The notes below the pieces were generated by a model. It ran no database searches, was not told where the DNA came from, and saw only the letters and a program-made list of their open reading frames with translations. 64,000 nucleotides of DNA from NCBI GenBank assembly GCA_947426945.1, contig CANEFX010000003.1, forward strand, positions 62,001 to 126,000, read 5' to 3'. This DNA comes from an uncultured Bacillota bacterium. GTDB lineage: Bacteria > Bacillota > Clostridia > Oscillospirales > Oscillospiraceae. The translations under genes were made by a program, and so were the position numbers. Below are positions 25,287 through 32,365 of this stretch, in pieces. How positions within the stretch are numbered: the stretch's first letter is position 1; each line of letters starts with the position of its first letter.

Positions 25287-26432
25287 TTATTGCCCGAAAA
25301 TTTCCGCGGCCCGCTTCATATTTTTGATAACAGGCACCGAGAAGGGGCACCGCTTCTCACAGGCGCCGCAGGCTACGCACTCCCCGGCGTGGCGGGGAAG
25401 GATGGCGTAGTGTTCCCGCACGGTCTCAGGCGCCTGACCTTGGGCTCTGGCCAGATTAAGGAACTTGGTCACAGCCGCTACATCGATGCCACGGGGACAG
25501 GGAGCGCAGTGGCCGCAGTACATGCAGTGGCCTTTCCAGCTGATTTTTGGCATAGCGGCGAAGGCGGCGGCGTAGTCCTTTTCGCTGTCCGGGGCATCCT
25601 CGTAGGCGGCGCACTGGACCAGCTCCTCTACCGTCCGGGCCCCCGCCATGACGCAGGCCACCCCGGGCCGGGTGAGGGCGTAGTGCAGGCACTGGAAGGG
25701 GGTCAGTGCTATTCCGGCGGGGGAGTACCGGCTGAGCAGGTCGCCGCCGCCGAAAGCCTTCATCACAGTGATCCCCACTCCCAGCCGCTGACAGCTTTCA
25801 TACAGGGCCTGGCGCTGGGGGTCCATGTTTACCAGCTGTTTTTCATAGGCGGATTCTGCCCACAGCTGCTCCACATCCTCATTGGCGGGCTGGAGGTCGT
25901 AGCAGGGGTTGACGCTGAACATGAGCACGTCGATGAGCCCGCTGTCCACCGCCGCCTGGCCTACCTCCGGGTTGTGGCTGGACAGGCCGATACAGCCGAT
26001 TTTTCCGGTCTCCTTTAACTCCCGGGCGTAGGCCATCACCGGCCCATTTACGATCTCCTGCCAGTCGGACAGGGCGTCGGAGTAATGGATCATGCCGATG
26101 TCGATATAGTCGGTGTCCAGCCGACGGAGCATGTCGGCAAAGCCGGTCTTTACCTTGGCGATGTCCCGGGTGCGCAGGTATTGGCCGTTCTCCCAGATGG
26201 AGCACAGGTGAGACTGGAGAATGAATTTATCCCGCCGGCCCTTTATGGCCCTGCCCAGGTTGGCCCGAAGCTCCGGATTGGGGGTGTACAGGTCGATGCA
26301 GTTGACCCCCAGCGTTTCCATTTTGTCCACAAATTCCAAAACCTGTTCATAGCTCTTGTCCACAAGTCCCTCACAGCCCATGGCGATCTCGCTCACCTTC
26401 AGGCCGGTGCGGCCCAATATACGGTAGTTCAT
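25287..26432 (-). CDS. aldo/keto reductase with C-terminal [4Fe-4S] motifs
   Basis: A 381-residue protein. The first ~280 residues are an aldo/keto reductase TIM barrel (NYRILGRTGLKVSEIAMGCEG, GVNCIDLYTPNPELR, and GLSSHN on the cofactor side). The C-terminus has two cysteine-rich motifs, CMYCGHCAPCPRG and CVACGACEKRCPF, consistent with one or two [4Fe-4S] clusters. This fused architecture is common in anaerobic Firmicutes and its substrates are largely unknown. ATG 26432 has AAGGAGG 6 nt upstream; the track's longer frame is not needed. An AAGGAGG-led single-gene unit. Confidence 0.88.
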   Translation of the reverse strand: MNYRILGRTGLKVSEIAMGCEGLVDKSYEQVLEFVDKMETLGVNCIDLYTPNPELRANLGRAIKGRRDKFILQSHLCSIWENGQYLRTRDIAKVKTGFADMLRRLDTDYIDIGMIHYSDALSDWQEIVNGPVMAYARELKETGKIGCIGLSSHNPEVGQAAVDSGLIDVLMFSVNPCYDLQPANEDVEQLWAESAYEKQLVNMDPQRQALYESCQRLGVGITVMKAFGGGDLLSRYSPAGIALTPFQCLHYALTRPGVACVMAGARTVEELVQCAAYEDAPDSEKDYAAAFAAMPKISWKGHCMYCGHCAPCPRGIDVAAVTKFLNLARAQGQAPETVREHYAILPRHAGECVACGACEKRCPFSVPVIKNMKRAAEIFGQ

Positions 26433-26466
26433 ACGTTGCCTCCTTACGATGTTTTCTGCGGTACAG

Positions 26467-26495
26467 CTTATCACTTAAAGCTGGGTTTAAGTCAA
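26467..26495 (-). promoter_or_regulatory. possible promoter of the aldo/keto reductase gene
   Basis: Minus strand TTGACT, 17-nt spacer, GATAAG: a good -35 with a weak -10. Confidence 0.45.
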
Positions 26496-26508
26496 GAGGA
26501 GATTTCCG

Positions 26509-26529
26509 TCCCTTTTCTCTTTCGTGTTG
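26509..26529 (+). repeat. 21-bp inverted repeat, left copy
   Basis: CCCTTTTCTCTTTCGTGTTG with one further base; its exact reverse complement occurs at 40498-40518. It lies just outside the integrative element. Confidence 0.8.
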
Positions 26530-26565
26530 GCGGCTCTGGCGATTGGCGATTTCACTAACAGCCAC

Positions 26566-26594
26566 TTGAAAGGGGAAAAAGCACGTGATATAAT
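26566..26594 (+). promoter_or_regulatory. orphan sigma-A promoter pointing into the element
   Basis: TTGAAA, 17-nt spacer, TATAAT. No gene follows on this strand within the element. The sequence around the -10 and the following ~20 bases resembles the promoter of the GNAT gene at 40598, so it was probably the promoter of the GNAT gene at 39903 before the element inserted. Confidence 0.6.
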
Positions 26595-26647
26595 CGGCTC
26601 GATAAATCGGCGTTTGTCAATCAACAGGGCCTCTATCCCTCGGAAAG

Positions 26648-26661
26648 CCAGTGTTTTCAAG
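26648..26661 (+). repeat. putative attL core
   Basis: CCAGTGTTTTCAAG, the direct-repeat partner of the sequence at 39796-39809, about 70 nt from the end of the integrase gene. Confidence 0.6.
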
Positions 26662-26687
26662 GCTTTTGAGGTTTACCTGCCTGCCCT

Positions 26688-26706
26688 TTTCCCTTGATTT
26701 TTCCCT
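26688..26706 (+). repeat. possible integrase arm-type site, left
   Basis: TTCCCTTGATTTTTCCCTT lies just inside the putative attL. The same 19 bases occur just inside attR at about 39704. Direct repeats near both ends are typical of arm sites bound by the N-terminal domain of tyrosine integrases. Confidence 0.5.
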
Positions 26707-26733
26707 TATGAGAAAATTTAAGGGAAAACCTCG

Positions 26734-28032
26734 TTAGCCGCTGCTCACTACCTTGTCCAAAAGCCTTGCGCTGGAACGCTTTGCCTCCCTGGTGGCGTGG
26801 GCGTAGATGTTCATAGTCGTGTTGACATCCGAGTGTCCCAACAGCTCCTGCACATCCTTGGGGGCCGCGCCGTAGGAGAGGAGGTTGCTGGTGAAGGTGT
26901 GACGCAGCATGTGGAAGTGGAAGTCCTCCAGGCCGGGGACCTTCTCCTTTGCCCTCCGGCACATGAGGCCGACGGTGCTGGGCGTTTCGATGGCCCCGTC
27001 AGGCCGGAGGCACACAAAGGACAGGCATTTATCCGTCTCCGGCGTGGCCTCCGTCCTGGGCAGCATGTAGACCTCATAATAGGTGCGGTTCTTTTCCTTG
27101 ACCTCTTTGCAGTAGTTGAGCCGGTAAAGCGCCCCATATTTCAGACTGTTCCGAGCCTGCTCCCGCTTCGCCTGCTGGAGAATATCCGCCAGGGTGTTGC
27201 AGAAGTCCACGGTTCGGATTTTCTTTCGCTTGGTGGCCCCGACCTCCAGTTTGTGTCGCGTCCCGTTGTAGCGCATACTGCGGCGGACCGTCAGACACTG
27301 TTCTTTCAGATCAATGTCCTGCCATGTCAGCCCGCAGACCTCGCCAATCCGAAGCCCGGTGTAATAGGCGATCTGGATGGGGAGAAGCGCGGGGTTGTTC
27401 TTGGCTTTTAGGAAATCGGTCAGGCTTTGATACTGCTCATGGGTGATGGTAGGAACCGCGCCCTCCTGATCGGCCCCGCTCTCAAACAGGTCGTAGTCGT
27501 CGCCCTTGGACCGGCGGACCACATACTGCATGGGATTAAAGGTAATCAGGCGCTTGGGAAAGACCGCGAAGCGGAAGGAATTTTGAAGGACGGCAGAGTA
27601 CAGACGGATGTACCCAACACTCAACGCCTTTGCCGGTGTACCGTCAGGATTCGTGCCGCCGAAGCTCAACAGGTCCATATAGGCTTGCAGATGGTCGGCG
27701 GTGACGGTTTTCAGCTTGCGCTTGCCGATGGGATGCTGCTTGATCCGGCTGACGGTGGACTGATAGGCCATGACCGTTCCGTTGCTCAGAGAACCGGGCT
27801 TTAAGTCCTCCTCCACCCACATGTCCAGCATATCGCCCAGGGTGATGTTCTTGGCCTCCGCGAGAAACATTTTGGTCTCGTAGTCCTCCATCGCCTTGCG
27901 GAGCAGGGACTCCGTTTCGCTCTTGCTCTCCGTTCCGGGAAACTCCTTCTGGATGCGGTTGCCGCTGGCGTCCTCGACGTAAAAGCGGTAATACCACTTC
28001 TTTCCCTTTCTTCTAACAGAACCTTTTGCCAT
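26734..28032 (-). CDS. int: tyrosine-family site-specific integrase
   Basis: A 432-residue recombinase. The N-terminal arm-binding domain reads MAKGSVRRKGKKWYYRFYVED, followed by a SAM-like core-binding domain and a catalytic domain with Arg in TGLRIGEVCGLTW, the HMLRHTF box and the nucleophile Tyr in MNIYAHAT. All catalytic residues are visible, so it may be active. ATG 28032 follows AAAGGAG by 7 nt; the track's extra N-terminal residues are unneeded. It reads toward the left end of the element, as in Tn916-type elements. It should catalyse integration and, with a missing excisionase, excision. Confidence 0.93.
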   Translation of the reverse strand: MAKGSVRRKGKKWYYRFYVEDASGNRIQKEFPGTESKSETESLLRKAMEDYETKMFLAEAKNITLGDMLDMWVEEDLKPGSLSNGTVMAYQSTVSRIKQHPIGKRKLKTVTADHLQAYMDLLSFGGTNPDGTPAKALSVGYIRLYSAVLQNSFRFAVFPKRLITFNPMQYVVRRSKGDDYDLFESGADQEGAVPTITHEQYQSLTDFLKAKNNPALLPIQIAYYTGLRIGEVCGLTWQDIDLKEQCLTVRRSMRYNGTRHKLEVGATKRKKIRTVDFCNTLADILQQAKREQARNSLKYGALYRLNYCKEVKEKNRTYYEVYMLPRTEATPETDKCLSFVCLRPDGAIETPSTVGLMCRRAKEKVPGLEDFHFHMLRHTFTSNLLSYGAAPKDVQELLGHSDVNTTMNIYAHATREAKRSSARLLDKVVSSG

Positions 28033-28064
28033 AGCTGTACTCCTTTCGATGGCGGCAAAGGTCA

Positions 28065-28077
28065 CTGTCGTGATGTG
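28065..28077. repeat. 13-bp sequence shared with the right end (inverted)
   Basis: CTGTCGTGATGTG upstream of the integrase gene; the reverse complement CACATCACGACAG occurs at 39650-39662. It lies beside the integrase promoter and could be an operator or a recombinase/excisionase site. Confidence 0.35.
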
Positions 28078-28085
28078 ATGGTCAC

Positions 28086-28114
28086 ATTATAACAGAGAGC
28101 CGCAGCCGTTGCAA
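28086..28114 (-). promoter_or_regulatory. integrase promoter
   Basis: Minus strand TTGCAA, 17-nt spacer, TATAAT, about 50 nt upstream of the integrase start. Confidence 0.75.
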
Positions 28115-28224
28115 ACATGCCGTCCGTATTTTCAAGTTAGGTCACTTGCTACATGATAAGTTGACAGGCTACACCAAGGAGGTAGTCTGTCGCTTTTATA
28201 TTAGAACATCGTAAACCTGTTGCT

Positions 28225-28257
28225 CCGCAGTGATTTCACTGCGGCATTTTGTTTTTT
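28225..28257 (+). terminator. intrinsic terminator before the recombinase remnant
   Basis: CCGCAGTGA, TT, TCACTGCGG, then CATTTTGTTTTTT. No gene on the plus strand precedes it in the window now, so it may be left over from deleted sequence. Confidence 0.75.
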
Positions 28258-28271
28258 GGGAGGAAATTGTA

Positions 28272-28767
28272 ATGAACGTGATACAAAAGAGTGAAACAAT
28301 CAAGAACGACCTTCGGAAAGGTTTTCAGGATGGCAGCTCCAAAATGGCAAAGCGAAAGTGCTATGGATATGAAGTCGGTCCTAATGGTGAGTTTGGCAGT
28401 GAATTTTGGTGAGATGCAAGTAGTGCACTGGATATTTGAACGGTATCTCGCTGGTGACAGCCTGGGAAAAATTGCTGCTGGTTTGGATCAGCAGGGCATC
28501 CTTTCCCCTACCGGCAAGCCCAGGTGGAACCGCGATGCTATCGATAAGCTGCTCTCCAACGAAAAATATACTGGACGGGTACTGCTCCAGAAGACAATCA
28601 GCACTGGCGCAGTTCAAATTGAGAATGATGGCCTCATGGAACGGTACCTCTATACCAGAACCCATGAGGCTATTATTTCTGATGAGATGTTTATGGCGGT
28701 ACAGCAGGAGAAACTCAGCCGTTCAAAAGATCCGCAAAACCAGGTTGCCATGAGGCTCATCTTTTGA
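28272..28767 (+). pseudogene. fragment of a large serine recombinase
   Basis: Two frames together spell the middle of a large serine recombinase. The first (MNVIQKSETIKNDLRKGFQDGSSKMAKRKCYGYEV...) shifts near 28400 into a frame reading HWIFERYLAGDSLGKIAAGLDQQGI and KYTGRVLLQKTIS, which is the Recombinase (PF07508-like) domain. The N-terminal resolvase domain with the catalytic serine is absent, and so is the C-terminal coiled coil. It is therefore dead, a relic of another element nested in or joined to this one. The base composition is clearly more AT-rich than the chromosome. Confidence 0.82.
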
Positions 28768-28824
28768 TACAATAATAAGAAATTAGTCCAATCCAAGAGC
28801 CGGAAAAGTTGAGAGGTGCAAATG

Positions 28825-29865
28825 ATGGAGGATGTTATAATCTTTAATGATGACAGTATAGATTTTATTTGGAATACAATCCAAAATCAACAAATTATTT
28901 TCCACCCTGAAATTGCCCCAGAGGGCAAAATAAAGTATGATGTATTTGCAGCGACAAAGAGAAGGAAAGCACTTATCCTGTTAGTAGATAGAAATATTCT
29001 GAGTAGCCTTCTGAAATTTTGTGAAATAGGTAGCCTAAAAAACAAGGGAGAATCTCAGCTTATTGGTGTAATCATGGCATGGGCAATCTTTAATAATATG
29101 CCAATCAGTGCTGGAATGGCAATTAAGGAACGAGCTTTCCAATTACATTCCCAAGAGAAAGGTTTAGTAGAGTTACAAAAATTCCTGGAGATATTTGACG
29201 CATATCCTGGTCAAATGTGGCTACAGATTGCTGAAGGGCGGTTAACAGAAATCCCGCCAATCAAATACTCAAATACGCTTGCACAAAATATAGCTGTCAA
29301 TTATTCCGATGGTGGGGATCATTATGACATGGCAGTCGCTTCCTTGCTCCATGCCATACGGCTATATAGAGATCAGACTAAGCGGCCTGTAGAAAAGGTA
29401 TACGAGTTTATCCAATGGATGTATGATTATTTGTTAGTAAGTGAGTATCTGCTAGTTTATGTAATTATGCTGTTTACAGGGCAGGACAATATTAAAGCAC
29501 CTAAACACGCCAACTCTAATGATTTTGGAAAAATCGTTGCCGGTTGTGAAAATCAAGCGTGGGATATAGCATATCTGACGAATTGGAGTACACTGTACTC
29601 AGACACAGAAAAGTATTCTGAGGAATTTTTGTTTGCAACCAATGATGTTCTGTTGAAACGAATCTTTATAAATTGTAATACGCCTTACGGGGTAAATGGT
29701 CTGCTCTTTAATGTGTTTCATAAAAAGGAATATAATCAGCTTATGGATTATATAGAGGATAGGGTACGCAACAGAGTTAAACCTGATTTTGGTGGTAATC
29801 CTCAAATATATTTTCAAAAATTAATTGAGAAAGAAAAACGGAAACTTCAAATCCTATTAGGGTAA
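28825..29865 (+). CDS. unknown 346-aa AT-rich cargo protein, possibly PIN-like
   Basis: I do not recognise this protein. It is 346 residues from ATG 28825, which lies 8 nt after GAGAGG (ATG 28822 and GTG 28816 are alternatives). It is soluble, and its codons are far more AT-rich than the chromosomal genes. An early strand KALILLVDRNILSSLLKF ends in an Asp. A late segment, AYLTNWSTLYSD followed by EFLFATNDVLLKRIF, puts an Asp after a short strand and a loop. This spacing is reminiscent of PIN-like nucleases or toxins (strand-Asp, then a late ATxD). The resemblance is weak and no catalytic set is complete by eye. It follows the recombinase remnant directly and has no partner gene. Confidence 0.7.
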   Translation: MEDVIIFNDDSIDFIWNTIQNQQIIFHPEIAPEGKIKYDVFAATKRRKALILLVDRNILSSLLKFCEIGSLKNKGESQLIGVIMAWAIFNNMPISAGMAIKERAFQLHSQEKGLVELQKFLEIFDAYPGQMWLQIAEGRLTEIPPIKYSNTLAQNIAVNYSDGGDHYDMAVASLLHAIRLYRDQTKRPVEKVYEFIQWMYDYLLVSEYLLVYVIMLFTGQDNIKAPKHANSNDFGKIVAGCENQAWDIAYLTNWSTLYSDTEKYSEEFLFATNDVLLKRIFINCNTPYGVNGLLFNVFHKKEYNQLMDYIEDRVRNRVKPDFGGNPQIYFQKLIEKEKRKLQILLG

Positions 29866-30413
29866 TATCAATTAAGAATATGAAAGCGTTTTTTGCTTTG
29901 TATTTGGAACCATTCCAACGATTTGCGGACGGAAACGACGGATGTATTGCCGGAGAAATCGATTTTACCCGCTTACTCCACCACATACGGCGGGCGGTAT
30001 TCCGGCGCGGCTGATTCGGTTTTAGCTGCTTTCAAACTCGCCGCATTTGCCACGCACCCCCGGCGAGGGGGGGATATTGCAGGCCGCTGTTGGCACAGCT
30101 GTCATAACTCCACAGCGTCGTTCTGAACGTGCGCCGCAGGGTTCCGCTTCAAGTCTGTGAGCGGGCGTGAGCAAGTCTCATTGTCCTCCATGCTGTCGTC
30201 GCGTCCCGGCCTGCCAGAGCCGGTTGAAAGTGTGCGTAGATCGCTCGGCCAGCTTGTCCGTTCACCTCCTGAAGCTGGCGTCTTGGCGGCGCACCTTTTA
30301 CCGCTGTTCACATGGGTTTTGTGCCTGCAATACCGTGTATTCAGTTTTTAAGGTTCGTGAAGGTGATGGGGGGAAACGCACCTTTCACCTATCACAAAAA
30401 AGAGGGGTGTTTG
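29866..30413. other. 548-base gap with decayed coding sequence
   Basis: No convincing gene. On the minus strand, fragments such as APEYRPPYVVE and KIDFSGNTSVVSVRKSLEW read as protein-like but are broken by stops, suggesting a decayed gene downstream of the sigma-70-like gene. On the plus strand a 44-codon ORF from ATG at about 29881 (MKAFFALYLEPFQRFADGND) is possible but unsupported. Confidence 0.45.
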
Positions 30414-30920
30414 TTACCTATTTTCGCCCCCTTCCAGGAAAAAAGCAGAAATATTTTTCAGCGCGGCGCTGATGGACCTGGATGCACTCGCTTTTGAGAT
30501 GCCCTCCGCCTTGGCAATGGCGGTCACGTTCATTTTCCGGGCATAGAGCATCCAGAGGCGGCGGTACTGCGTTCCGGTCAGGCAGCTCTTGATCTGCTCA
30601 ATCAGGGCGGCGGTCCTCCGGTCCTGCTCCGCGTTGGCCTCGGTAGCGTCCAACATAGTGAGGATGTCCGCCTCGACGGAAGGGACCGCTCCCAGCTTGT
30701 CCACACGGGGGTCCAGGGGGAGGCTGTTGTCGTAGAAGCCGCGCCCGTCTTTTTCGGTGTCGTAGTAGTCGCCGTCGGACCAGACCTTCCAGCGAAGAAA
30801 TTCTTCCTCGCTGGCAAAGTCCTCGCGGGTCAGCCGGATATGTACGCCGGTGGCGCTCCTGCATACGATAGCGTCCCGGTCAAACTTGTTCAAAGCAAAA
30901 TCGCTCTTGGTATCAAACAT
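30414..30920 (-). CDS. sigma-70 region 4-like regulator of the element
   Basis: A 168-residue protein common in Clostridial conjugative elements. The N-terminal ~95 residues are unassigned (DRDAIVCRSATGVHIRLTREDF). The C-terminal ~70 residues (SCLTGTQYRRLWMLYARKMNVTAIAKAEGISKASASRSI) form a helix-turn-helix like sigma-70 region 4. It probably regulates element genes; it lacks region 2 and is unlikely to act as a full sigma factor. ATG 30920 follows GGAGG by 5 nt; the upstream ATG at 30932 has no site of its own. Confidence 0.8.
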   Translation of the reverse strand: MFDTKSDFALNKFDRDAIVCRSATGVHIRLTREDFASEEEFLRWKVWSDGDYYDTEKDGRGFYDNSLPLDPRVDKLGAVPSVEADILTMLDATEANAEQDRRTAALIEQIKSCLTGTQYRRLWMLYARKMNVTAIAKAEGISKASASRSISAALKNISAFFLEGGENR

Positions 30921-31028
30921 AATTTCCTCCATTTCATTTGTAGGGACCTACGGACGAAAAATTGAAATGGAGGTCAGGCGGGCCACGACACCCGCAGGGG
31001 CAGACTGCTTTCCCCAGGATTCGACAAA

Positions 31029-31069
31029 GCAGAGGGCCGGGTACTTCCATTGAGTACTCGGCCTTCTGC
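31029..31069. repeat. stable 17-bp hairpin
   Basis: GCAGAGGGCCGGGTACT, 7-nt loop, AGTACTCGGCCTTCTGC. There is no T-run on either side, so it is not a simple terminator. Confidence 0.6.
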
Positions 31070-31210
31070 CGTGTGTCTGAGTAATAGTTCTTGCTTACAT
31101 GCCTATACAGTTCCGGTTGATGGGTGGAATGGGTCGCATTAGCCGCAAGGATTTTTTTGACGATTCACCTATCTGGAGCAGACGGAACAGCTCCAGCAAA
31201 TAAAATAAAA

Positions 31211-31250
31211 GCACCGTAGCCATCTCCTTAACCGGCGGCTACGGTGTTTG
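31211..31250 (-). terminator. probable terminator, minus strand
   Basis: CACCGTAGCC / GGCTACGGTG stem; on the minus strand it is followed by CTTTTATTTTATTT. Confidence 0.55.
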
Positions 31251-31418
31251 AGCGCACAAAAGCGTCCCGCAAAGCTGCCGTTTTTTTGACAGCCTCCCGG
31301 AATCGTTTTTTCTTGAAAAGTTCGACAAAAATCGGAACTATATTGCTTAATAGTCGGAATTGTACGGGGATTCATTTTCCACTTTCCGAACTATACAATA
31401 CAGTAGAGGTGAAGAATT

Positions 31419-31559
31419 ATGCCGAATGATGTCTTGGTAAACGGTGGAGCGCGGTTAAGGGCGATCCGAAAGGAACGGGGCTATACACAGGAACAGCTGG
31501 CGGAACTGACAAAGCTCTCCACCCGTCATATCGCAGGCATTGAAAAAAGTGGGCAGTAG
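31419..31559 (+). pseudogene. truncated XRE-family helix-turn-helix repressor
   Basis: Too short for the ORF track. From ATG 31419 (after an AGAGGTGA site) it reads 46 codons, MPNDVLVNGGARLRAIRKER then GYTQEQLAELTKLSTRHIAGIEKSGQ and a stop. This is the N-terminal part of a Cro/CI-type DNA-binding domain, stopping just after the recognition helix, where family members continue with another two helices or more. It looks cut by the event that placed the ABC/two-component cargo beside it. A truncated HTH might still bind DNA weakly, but I expect a remnant. Confidence 0.75.
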
Positions 31560-31568
31560 TAAGTGTGG

Positions 31569-31599
31569 GCCGGAGGGAAAGAAGTAATTTCCCTCCGGC
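31569..31599. terminator. perfect 12-bp hairpin after the ABC module
   Basis: GCCGGAGGGAAA, 7-nt loop, TTTCCCTCCGGC, between the truncated XRE gene and the converging permease gene. It lacks a clear T-run; it could stop or stabilise either transcript. Confidence 0.5.
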
Positions 31600-31636
31600 T
31601 CTAAACCATTGTGTAGATTGCGGTTTTGTCATTGGG

Positions 31637-32365
31637 TTACTTGGATTTATCAAGTTTATAATCCTGCATATTTATGGCAGAAATTGCGAATGTGCTGCCT
31701 AAGAAAGCCACTACAATTTTAGATACGGCAAGCCATCCCGGAACATGAAACGCTGGGTCTAATTTTTCAACAGTCAACGGAAATTGAGAGAAAAAACCAC
31801 TCAATGAAAAATTGATTGCCGGGGGCAGGGGTAACGCAGTCAATAAAATTACTGCCGCCATAAGAACATAGATCAGAGTATGGTTGAAGCGGCTCAACAT
31901 CATCCCTGCCCCCAGGCAAAAGACAATGGGCGGAATCAGGGTCAATAGAGCGGGTAAAATCAGTTCTCCATAATCCACCCGCCCAAACAGCGACACATAG
32001 AATCCAACCGCCAGGGCTGCGACACATAGGCAGAGGACAAGGGTAGCTGTCAGCACCGCTCCACACCGCAGAGCCATATACCGCCGCTGCCTGACCGGGG
32101 TGGCCTGGGTCAAGGGCCGGAGCAGACGCTCCTCCTTGGAGAAGAAGAACGCAAGGAAAAACAGCTCTCCCAGGCAGATCAGCGGCAGGGTCTGACTGAG
32201 ATAGTATCCAAAGCTCCATGGCGAAAAAGGCGCTGTGTGAGCCACGCCCCGGACCACAGAGCCAGTCAGTGTCAGCCAGCCATATCCCAGGGACACCAGC
32301 AGAACACCGAAGAACAGCTTGTTCCACAGCAAACGCCGCAGCTCATATCCAAATATCTTATCCAA
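31637..32365 (-). CDS. ABC-2 type permease
   Basis: A 242-residue membrane protein with about six hydrophobic helices (for example LFFGVLLVSLGYGWLTLTG and LILPALLTLIPPIVFCLGAG). The N-terminus FGYELRRLLWNKLFFGVLL is typical of ABC-2 exporter permeases. Its start overlaps the M1-fused permease gene by 8 nt, so it is the last gene of the module histidine kinase - ATPase - fused permease - permease. It probably forms the transporter together with the fused permease. The exported or sensed substrate is unknown. Confidence 0.83.
   Translation of the reverse strand: MDKIFGYELRRLLWNKLFFGVLLVSLGYGWLTLTGSVVRGVAHTAPFSPWSFGYYLSQTLPLICLGELFFLAFFFSKEERLLRPLTQATPVRQRRYMALRCGAVLTATLVLCLCVAALAVGFYVSLFGRVDYGELILPALLTLIPPIVFCLGAGMMLSRFNHTLIYVLMAAVILLTALPLPPAINFSLSGFFSQFPLTVEKLDPAFHVPGWLAVSKIVVAFLGSTFAISAINMQDYKLDKSK

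Larger units (their letters stand above)
30921..31418. other. 498-base intergenic region with two strong hairpins
   Basis: No gene seen. It holds a 17-bp stem at 31029-31069 with two G-U pairs, and a CACCGTAGCC / GGCTACGGTG stem at 31211-31250 followed on the minus strand by a T-rich run. Confidence 0.5.

Noticed and set aside
26700-26733. CRISPR-like repeat CCCTTGATTTTTCCCTT
   Set aside because: Only two copies, 13 kb apart, at element ends; fits integrase arm sites, not an array.
30102-30311. 69-aa minus-strand ORF downstream of the sigma-like gene
   Set aside because: No convincing ribosome binding site or family; the surrounding frames look like decayed sequence.
31169-31375. 68-aa minus-strand ORF
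   Set aside because: Overlaps a terminator-like hairpin and lacks a recognisable motif.
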